A stretch of DNA of 64,000 nucleotides from Arcuatula senhousia (Eukaryota > Mollusca > Bivalvia > Mytilida > Mytilidae), in contig OZ020308.1 of assembly GCA_963971305.1 (NCBI GenBank), positions 32,455,275 to 32,519,274 on the forward strand, in the 5' to 3' direction. Of this stretch, positions 56,111 through 64,000 are shown in pieces. Position numbers and translations under genes: made by a program. Below the pieces are notes generated by a model. It ran no database searches. It had not been told where the DNA came from and was given only the letters and a program-made list of their open reading frames with translations. The first letter of the stretch is position 1. Each line of letters opens with the position of its first letter.

Positions 56111-56242
56111 ATACTATTTCTGTAACAGATTTAGTTACTGACCAAGGTGCTGCAGGCAGTACATCATATATTATCGTAAGCTCTCACGTAGCTCAGGCAC
56201 CTGCATGTGACACTGCCAAAGACAAGACCAACAAAAAGAAAG
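56111..56242 (+). pseudogene. Putative exon of a Myb/SANT-associated type protein
   Basis: Acceptor TATGTTTCAG, a 132-bp frame (DTISVTDLVTDQ to AKDKTNKKK), donor GTATAT. Its phase matches the exon at 57793. Low-complexity sequence, recognisable only by its linkage to the next exon. Confidence 0.4.
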
Positions 56243-57792
56243 GTATATTATCCTTCTTATTATTGTTAGAAGACATTAACAGAACCACTGGTTAATCATA
56301 AGAAAACAAGTGTTTCAGAAAAAAGTCTTGGTCATCCGCATGTTTTAAAGTCAACAGACAAATCAATACTAATTATAAAGAATCGATCTCTTTTCATTAT
56401 CTCTCAATACATTGAGGATATTGATGCAAATGGAAATATTTTTTTGTTATAAAAGGGACCTTAAAATAGCTTTAAAATGGGTTTAAGATTTTTAATGCTT
56501 AAAGTTGTCTTGAATTTTGTATGATATTCTTATAATAATCCTGTTAAAATACACAAGTATCTAAATGCGATGTTTGCAAAGTGATGCAGTTGTACTGAAG
56601 AAACTGGTTTACATACAGGATTACCACTAAGCTAAAAAAAAAACAACACTTTTTATACCCCACGCAACGAAGTTGCGAAGGGTATAATGTTTTTGACTGG
56701 TCCGTCCGTCTGTGATCAAAGTTTGTAATCGCAACTCCTCTTAAACTACTGAACAGAATTTAATGAAACTTGGTATGCAAGAAGTACACCATATGTAGAT
56801 GTGCATATCACCAGGAATTTTTGATCCGCAAAATTTTGTGGGAGTTATGGCCCTTTGGACTTAGAAATTTGCAGAAAATCATGATTACAGATTGTGAACA
56901 CAACTCCTAATAAACTACTGAACAGAATTGAACGAAACTTGGTATGCAAGAAGTACACCATATGTAGTTATGCATGTTACCATGAATTTTATATCCCCAA
57001 ATTTTTGTGGGAGTTATGGCCCTTTGGACTTTGAAATTTGACATAACTTTGTTATGATACATGAATTCAAATACTTGCACAATTACTTTTACTATCATTC
57101 AATATTATTGATTCCTGTAGCTCTATACTAATTCCTCAAGGATAACATTGATAGTCAAATAGCAGAACGCGTGGGGTATGTGAGCGTGCTCACTAAGGTT
57201 CTTTCATTTAACCTAAAATAGCATCTATGCATCTCAGAAGAAATCTCAATGATTTTATTTTATGAGAAATAATTGTGATAATTGGACTTAACTTTTTTGG
57301 GGGTCATATAGAGTCCAATTTTAAGCTGGAGATATCCTTTTTGAGCTCCATCACAGTTTTTCATGCCTTTTAATAGCACTTGTTACAAAATGAGTACAAA
57401 ACAAAGGTATGGTTTTCTTTGTATTATTGTTTCCATGAAGCATAGTAGATAATTACTTGTGGATTAAGTTAAGCAACATAACCTACATGATATTTTTTTT
57501 AAATTCCATTACAAAAAAAAACAACCAATGATGCTTACATGATAACTCGAAAGGGAATAACTGGTCTTTTTTGTTGTTGTTACTACAATTATATGTTTAT
57601 TCATTGAAATTACACTAAAGAAAGCATTTGTTAACATGTTTGGGTTATGTCTGATTCTAAACTCTTGTGTACCTTTTCATGAAATTTGAAGTTAATATCC
57701 ATTTACCTTCTCTGCACTAAAGATAATAAATCTTGTCAAAAACTAACAAAGTTTTATAATTTGTTCATGAATGTATCATTTTTTTTTTTCAG
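56243..57792. other. Putative intron containing a Helentron-like element
   Basis: No coding signal between the two exons. The H3 element occupies 56654-57194; the rest is AT-rich. Confidence 0.45.
56654..57194 (+). mobile_element. Helentron-like element, family H3
   Basis: After a T-run it begins TATACCCCACGCAACGAAG, including the hairpin CGCAAC-GAA-GTTGCG. It ends GCGTGGGGTAT followed by the perfect palindrome GTGAGCGTGCTCAC. The core has two repeats with TGAAACTTGGTATGCAAG and AGAAGTACACCATATG. No ORF. Confidence 0.75.
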
Positions 57793-57970
57793 AACATGCT
57801 GAAGATAGATATTTTGAATTGGCGGAAAAAAGATGAAAGAAAAGCAAAAATACAGGGAGAATAAGCTAGCTTTGTTGAAAGAAATGGTTTCTTTACAACA
57901 AAGAACTACCTTGGCAGTGGAGAAACTAACAGATCTGTTTGTTAATCGCAGTCAGGAGTCTGAAAATTAA
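57793..57970 (+). pseudogene. Putative last exon of a Myb/SANT-associated type protein
   Basis: Acceptor T-run then CAG. The frame EHAEDRYFELAEK meets an early TGA unless one base is added in the A-run at 57826-57831. Beyond it KMKEKQKYRENKLALLKEMV and VEKLTDLFVNRSQ run to a TAA at 57970. A Lys/Glu/Arg-rich helical C-terminus like this is common in Myb/SANT proteins that accompany Harbinger transposases. Family membership is inferred from context and composition. Confidence 0.4.
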
Positions 57971-60900
57971 TTACTTGTTTTACTTCTTTGTCCGTCCATC
58001 TGTCTGCAATGTAACTTTCCCTTAAGAAATTATAGTTGTACATATTATTAGGCATTTTTTATCTTCAAATTTTGATGTGCTTTATTGCTCTTTTAACTTA
58101 AAATTTAACAAAAGTTCTGACTTAACTTCTTGTGGACACAATTTCTCTAAAATTACCGGACAATATCTAATGATGGTCATTTGAATATTTAATTTGCTGA
58201 GTATCACATGGCTGCAACTCCAATGAAATTATTGAACATAATTGAGGTAATCTTGGTATGTAAGAAGTAAACTATATGTAGTTGTGCATATTATCAGATT
58301 TGAAATTTCTACAGTAATTCCTAGTCAAATGACCATGTGAGCATGCTCACCAAGGTTCTTTCATTAAGTCCAATTTATAAAAGTGTAAATTTTAAGTTTG
58401 TTCTATATCTACTTTCTGTTCACCAACTGTTATGATTATTACCCTGTATCATGTCTATGTTCAATGATTGAACATTTTCATAATAATTTTTATCTACTTT
58501 CTGTATATGAACTGTTTTGAACATAACCCTCTGTGTTCAATGTTTGAACATTTTCATAATAATTTCCTCATCTGTACCAATCTTTTATTTCTACGTTCTG
58601 ATTGGTTATTAGATTATTCACCTTGTTGGCTTTGAAATTCTATGGTGGTTAAGAAGTTTACATTGTTGTTTCTGGTCATGTTGAAGACTGCTGGCTGTTT
58701 TCCATTGTGATTTTTTGAATTGCCATTTCTTTATGTTTGTTATGTTGTGTACACTTATTCCACACCTCTTTATCCTCTATCTGTACTTGTCTTTCCTTAT
58801 TTCTTTGTGGCTAAGCCTAAATTTTGTGTTGTATTTTTTTCTGTGATTGTTATTTGTATTACATTCATTGATTGGTTGCTATATTTCCATTGTATTAGTA
58901 CACTTGCATTTTGTTTATGTTTTGATTTTTTGTCAATTTTGATTTAGTTCATGTGTACCTGTCCTTAGTTTACAGGGAGATAACTCTAATTCAGTTGATT
59001 TTCTTTTCATTTCAGATTTAGTTTGTTCATTTTCAGGTTAATATTATTATTTAGATTTATTTTTAATCATTGATTTTTAGGGTTAGGTTGCGAAGCAACC
59101 AAAACCCTTATGCCGCCGGTCGTTTGGTTAGACTATGAAGGAAACTTTGTAAATCCTGTGTTTTGTGGAAAAGGTTGGACCAAAAGTTTTTCAAAATATG
59201 TTTTTGTTGGCAAATATGCAAGCTTATCTATGATTGAAGTCCAGGCAAGGGTAGAAAAGCAGGTTTTTTGCTCAATTTTAGAGCTAACAATTGAGCCGAA
59301 TCACCAATGGGACTTAACATATAGCAAAATAAACATTCCGCGGTAAAATAGTCCTACTATTTGTTGTTGTTGTACTATAGTTGTTTTACTTAGGAATTCA
59401 ATCAGAGCAATCCGATTTACTTTTCTATAATAAATATGAGTTTGGCTACAAGACTTGTATACATTTAACATGTTAAAAAAGTTCTAATGCTAGCCTTTGA
59501 AATTGGCGCCACATCGGCGGATTAATTTTTCAGGTGATAAAATGTAAACAATATGATGCATGAAAGATTTATTCTTGGATTTACTTGCGAAAATCATCCT
59601 GTTTAGAAATAATTTCTACTGGTAAGAAAAGCCTTATTGATTGATATACATTTAACATGTTTTTAAAAGTTGTCTTGTTATTTTTGAAGCTAGAATCAGT
59701 AGAATGTGTCATATAGGCATTAATAATTTTCCACGTGATCAATAAAATGTAAACATTTACATGTGCCGATGTGGGCCAAGTTTATCTTTCTGGGTGATCT
59801 TATACATCGTGTACCAAATGTTTATTTGTTTAGGATTAATTTCTACAGATAAAGAAACTCTATTTATAGATGGGAAAACAAATATTTAACCGATTGAATA
59901 AATGATTGTTTACGTTAAATTAATTATAATTTAAACACTCCCGCAGGTGTTCATAAATGGATAATGTTAATACTTAAACGATTAAATTGTTTTGATTACA
60001 TTTATCAAATTGTATCTCCTGTCCACATGGTTCACATTTATATACATGTACATGTTAACATTGAACATAGATCAACTTTGCATTCCAGTTCTACTTTCAC
60101 TTTACTAGCACCCGTGTGAGTGGTAGTGTGGTGCAGGGCTAAACAGTCATTTTCTTATCATGTTATACAATAATTTTAGCATAAATATTAGAGATTAAAT
60201 TGTAAATTGCATTTTGAAAATAGAAGGTAATTTTTAGGGTTGTGTGTAAAAATCTATTGAATTTTTATACCCCCACTCGTAAGAAAGAGGGCTATATTGC
60301 AATCACCTTGATTGTTATGCCCAAAACTTGTCATCAATGTAAATGTTAACAATTATTTTTTGACGATTCTCACTTGGTACATTGTGAAAATTAGAGAGAT
60401 CCGAATGGTTATTTTGATGTAAACACGTAAATTTTGCTCTGTGAATTTGGTGGAAATATTTCTAAATTGGTGAGTGTTTTGTTTTATAAAGATTATTTTA
60501 ATTATAATTAAGCATTAATTTATTAAGTTTATCTATGCTTTTATATTGTTTATACACGTTCTATATAATAAATTTGTAGTTTAAAATTACAAGCCAGTCG
60601 ATCTATTTATAGTACATTATTACCGGTGTGTTTGAATTTTATCTTAATCTCACTGTATTTTGACTGCGAATCGATATATTTGTATTTTTATAAAAGAATT
60701 TCTGAAACTTATACTTGAAACAATAGAACTAAAACATACATACATGTACACATCTTAATCATTATTTTTGGTTTATGAATATGTTTATTTGGTCTTCTAT
60801 TACTGTAATTGATATGATTTTTTATGATTTTGATAATTTTTGAGTTTCATTGTACTTAGTATTTTTTCTTTTTATCTTTTCAGTAAATCGTAATTCGTTT

Positions 60901-61064
60901 ATCTTTCTACGTATATATTCAAAGGATCTTCTCTGTGTTGTATGAAACAATGATGTTTTTCTATGATATAATTACTAGACTCTCTGGAATAAACGATTCA
61001 AACTACGCATTTACTTCATTTTCCATCACCATTTCCTAGGCATCACATTATTTACAATTTAGAA
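57971..61064. other. Noncoding; Helentron-like ends and probable BEL/Pao leader
   Basis: 59072-59105 holds the hairpin GGTTGC-GAA-GCAACC after a T-run (start of family H6). A T-run followed by ATACCCCCACTCGTAAGAAA near 60264 resembles an H3/H4 start. The 5' LTR of the BEL/Pao element must lie in the last 1-2 kb, but without the 3' LTR I cannot delimit it, nor identify the primer-binding site. The 78-codon frame at 59110 lacks family resemblance. Confidence 0.45.
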
Positions 61065-62645
61065 ATGAGCGGAAAGGACGAAAGGACCAGCGATAAACGT
61101 GAAAGAACAATGACGGACAAAGGTTATGAATATACTATAGATCTTAAGAAGAAAGAACGTTCAAGAATGATAAATGCATTGAACAATACAAGCAAGACGT
61201 TACAAGATAAAATTCAAAGTTCTACAGATCAAAGTGAAGTGAAGACAATTTACACCAAATGGATGTCCGAATACGATCAATTGTTAGAGTTTAACGTAGA
61301 TCTTCAGAACATGATAAAAGATATGAACGAAAAACACATTGACACCGCGTGGTTCGAAGATTACAACAGCAAATTCCTTGGTTTAAAGCAATCAGTACAA
61401 CAGTGGTTTTTGTTACACAAAGCACAGACAGTTCCTGAAAACCCTAAGACAACAACACAAGACGACGCTCGCTCGTTCGAATATCAGCGTAAGAAGTGCA
61501 AGGTCACGTGGAAGTGCAAGATCCAGCCAGTTGTCAGCTGCGAAACTTAAAGAGGAAACCCGAAAGGCCGAACTGTTAGCTCGTGCTAAGTCATTAGAAG
61601 AACAGAAAAGCCTCGAAGAAGCAAAGCTCAGGCTTAAATTCAAGGAAGAAGAGTTAAAGCTTAAGACAGAAATTCAAGTAAGTGAGGCAAAATCAAAAGT
61701 TATTGATGATATAGAACGAAGTGTTCACGACGACAGGGAACAACTAGAACGATAAGTGTTAAATGCACATACAAATGAACCTACAGTTAAAGCCGAGCCT
61801 AAACCTCTGCAAACTTTTTCCTTTCTTGATCCTACTGTTCCAGCTTGGAACCCGGGAAGTACATTTGTCGCTGATACGCACGCCCCCGTAGGTTTGACAC
61901 AGACGCCAATCGCTCGTGAATTAAACAAACCTAAAGCTGACATTCAAAAGTTCGACGGAAACCCGATGCACTATAAACGATTTCTACGTCAATTCGACTC
62001 TAGAATAGTGGCTAACACCGATTCCTACGAAGAACGACTCAACTTTTTGTTACAGTTTACGATCGGTGAACCGCACAGAATAGCGATGGGATTTTCACAT
62101 TTAGATGCTAGTGTTGGCTATGATATGACATTTCGAGAATTTGAGGAACGTTACGGCGATCCAGACGTTATAGCGCATTCATATGTGAAACGAGCGATGG
62201 ATTGGCCGCAAATAAAACCGGAAAATGTTAAAAGTTTGGACGAATATGCAATTTTTCTTCAAGAGTGTTTATATGCCGTTAATTGTGTTGAAGCTGCAAA
62301 GGTACTTGAATATTCAGAAAACTTGAAACATCTTGTTATGAAATTGCCGTACAGCTTGAAAAGTGGCGAAACATCGTGTACGAGACGAAAACTGCTAGGA
62401 ATACTGTAAAGTTTGAGACACTCGTGAACTTTGTAAAACGAGAGGCTAAAAAGGCAAATGATCCAGTTTACGGACGAGAAGTACTAAGTGCATCATCGGC
62501 TAAGAAACAAGACTCAAAAGCTACATCATCAGGCGCTTCAAGGAAGTCATTCGCGACAACGTCAAGTGAGACAGGAAAGGTCAGTCCAAGTACTGAAACC
62601 ACAGGAATCGAGAATGCTGCGACTTATACAAATATACGTTATTGA
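61065..62645 (+). pseudogene. BEL/Pao retrotransposon gag region, broken
   Basis: ATG at 61065 opens an N-terminal helical gag section. The frame shifts near 61490 into a Lys/Glu coiled coil (LEEAKLRLKFKEEE), meets a TAA at 61753-61755, and resumes in the same frame with a DUF1759-type capsid section (KFDGNPMHYKRFLRQF, FEERYGDPDVIA). It shifts again at the A-run 62359-62362, continues with VNFVKREAKKAND, and stops at 62645. This is the usual BEL/Pao gag order. Gag would form the particle that packages element RNA. The breaks make this copy defective unless some are sequence errors. Confidence 0.85.
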
Positions 62646-62657
62646 GATGTGGAATAA

Positions 62658-64000
62658 GTGTACGCGACACAGAACGCTTTCTCAACACCATGTTTATTTT
62701 GTGAAGGATCGAGTCATTCTTTGAGCAAGTGCACCAAATTAATGGAAAAAAGCTTGAAAGACAGATATGCTTTTCTGAAGTCGAAAGGACTTTGCTTTGC
62801 GTGCTTAAAGTACGGTCACACGAAATCATTCTGCCGATCGAAACTCACATGTTTGAAGTGTAGTAAAGGACACCCGTATATTCTACATGTAGATCCACGC
62901 GTACAGAACAGCGATACCGGGAATAGTAGCGCCACAAGTGATCATTCTCTGAAAACCGCAACTAACTCTTCCACGTGTATGAGGGCTGGTAATACGTTGG
63001 TACAAGCACTGCCGATCTTGCCAGTTCGTGTAAAACACATTGACAGCGACAAATATGTTGAAACTTATGCGTTTCTAGATTGCGGTAGTAATGCTACTTT
63101 CTGTTCTGAAGAGATAATGCATCAATTAAATCTAAGAGGTAAAACAACTAAACTTAACTTGACGACAATGGGTCATCAGGACGTTAGAGAGAGTACACTG
63201 TTTCGCGGATTAGAAGTCAGTGATCTTAACGGTGAAAATTCAATAGAGCTTCCTCCGGTGTATTTACAGGAAACATTACCAGTGTCAGAAAAAGATATTG
63301 CGTCCGTAGAATCTGTAGAAAAGTTATCATACTTGCGAGACGTCAACTTACAACGAATCGGAAACCATCACGTAGGTCTTTTGATAGGAATTAACGTGCC
63401 GCGGGCTATGGAACCCTGGAACGTCATTCCGAGTGTTGATAATGGTCCATTTGCCGTAGAAACGTTACTAGGTTGGGTAATCAACGGCCCAATTAGCACG
63501 ACTTGTGACGACGAAACCGAAGTACTTGCTAGAACGTGTAACCGAATTAAAGTTTCGCCTTTTGTGTCGTTGGACGAGCAAATCAAAAATCATTACAACC
63601 ATGATTTTAATGAGCGGATTATAGATGATGTGGAATCACCGTCAAGAGAGGACAAACAATTTCTAGGACTTTTATCGGAGTCAATTCATTTGCAAGATGG
63701 ACATTATATCATTAGCCTTCCGTTTAAGTCGAAGGATAACATAATGCCGAATAATAGAGCTCAGGCAAAGCAGAGATTAGTGTTACTCGGTAAGCGGTTT
63801 GAAAATGACAATAGCTTTCGAGAAGATTACGGAAAGTTTATGGATAAATTGATAAGTGTCGGTCACGCACAGAAAGTACCGGAATCCGAACTTTCTAGGG
63901 ACGACGGTCACGTTTGGTACTTGCCGCATCACGGGGTATACCACCCTAAGAAGAAAAAACTTCGAGTAGTGTTCGATTGTGCCGCAAAGTTCAAAGGCGC
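62658..64000 (+). CDS. BEL/Pao retrotransposon pol, protease to start of RT, open at right edge
   Basis: The frame is open from 62658 to the end of the window (447 codons; first ATG at 62742). Three zinc knuckles come first (CLFCEGSSHSLSKC, CFACLKYGHTKSFC, CLKCSKGHP), then the aspartic protease (DUF1758-type) with FLDCGSNATFC near 63072, then LLGWVINGPIS. The start of the reverse transcriptase follows (VWYLPHHGVYHP, RVVFDCAAKFKG near 63915). RT catalytic motifs, RNase H and integrase lie outside. The uninterrupted frame contrasts with the broken gag. It overlaps none of the gag frames, so expression linkage is unclear. Confidence 0.9.
   Translation, partial: MYATQNAFSTPCLFCEGSSHSLSKCTKLMEKSLKDRYAFLKSKGLCFACLKYGHTKSFCRSKLTCLKCSKGHPYILHVDPRVQNSDTGNSSATSDHSLKTATNSSTCMRAGNTLVQALPILPVRVKHIDSDKYVETYAFLDCGSNATFCSEEIMHQLNLRGKTTKLNLTTMGHQDVRESTLFRGLEVSDLNGENSIELPPVYLQETLPVSEKDIASVESVEKLSYLRDVNLQRIGNHHVGLLIGINVPRAMEPWNVIPSVDNGPFAVETLLGWVINGPISTTCDDETEVLARTCNRIKVSPFVSLDEQIKNHYNHDFNERIIDDVESPSREDKQFLGLLSESIHLQDGHYIISLPFKSKDNIMPNNRAQAKQRLVLLGKRFENDNSFREDYGKFMDKLISVGHAQKVPESELSRDDGHVWYLPHHGVYHPKKKKLRVVFDCAAKFKG

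Noticed and set aside
59110..59346. 78-codon plus-strand frame
   Set aside because: Starts just after a Helentron-like hairpin end and has no recognisable family or splice context. Too weak to call a gene.

Overview
This is a stretch of a eukaryotic genome, most likely a bivalve mollusc and plausibly a mytilid mussel. The evidence is low GC, no operon structure, intron-like splice signals, a very high load of transposons, and repeat families of the type found in mussels and oysters (tandem-core Helentron-like elements, hammerhead retrozymes, short elements with tetranucleotide tails, BEL/Pao). The species assignment is inference. No intact host gene is certain; nearly every recognisable protein belongs to a mobile element.

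Layout. 1-1003 (minus) is the open 5' part of an OTU/C76-like cysteine protease protein running off the left edge. 1.4-5.7 kb holds Helentron-like non-autonomous elements. 5.7-8.4 kb (minus) is a decayed CR1-like LINE (endonuclease, PHD-finger ORF1). Upstream of it lie an array of alternating hairpin motifs (8.39-9.16 kb) and an SGNH-hydrolase-like ORF (9.3-10.6 kb) split by a SINE. 12.2-12.9 kb is a foldback element and 13.8-14.1 kb a broken Ig-like exon. 14.66-15.78 kb is a three-copy, 359-bp tandem array with one textbook hammerhead ribozyme per copy (an animal retrozyme). 15.8-21.5 kb is nested Helentron-like and other short elements plus a SINE. 21.5-31.3 kb is a tandem segmental duplication (two copies and a partial third) with SINEs and a duplicated exon of unknown function.

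31.4-58.0 kb is a nest. A Harbinger-type transposase gene has exon 1 at 31400-31485 and exon 2 at 54890. Its intron holds an I/Nimb-like LINE (copy A, 32108-54784, 13-bp target duplication). Copy A is broken by two SINEs, by a 78-bp miniature element and by a roughly 10-kb Academ-like DNA transposon with long inverted termini. That transposon (DDE-type transposase region, XPG-like nuclease, CXC zinc motif) itself contains a nearly intact second LINE (copy B, 43513-49539, 14-bp target duplication). After the nest come the Harbinger remnant, a tandem repeat and exons of a Myb-associated type of protein. 61-64 kb is the gag and start of pol of a BEL/Pao retrotransposon running off the right edge.

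How the parts relate. The SINEs share their 5' head with the LINE, and one SINE subfamily also shares its 3' tail, so the LINE is the likely source of their mobility. Helentron-like families share one layout: T-run, subterminal inverted repeat with a hairpin, tandem core, mirrored repeat, palindrome. Many frame breaks in otherwise fresh elements sit in homopolymer runs, so some may be consensus errors rather than real decay.
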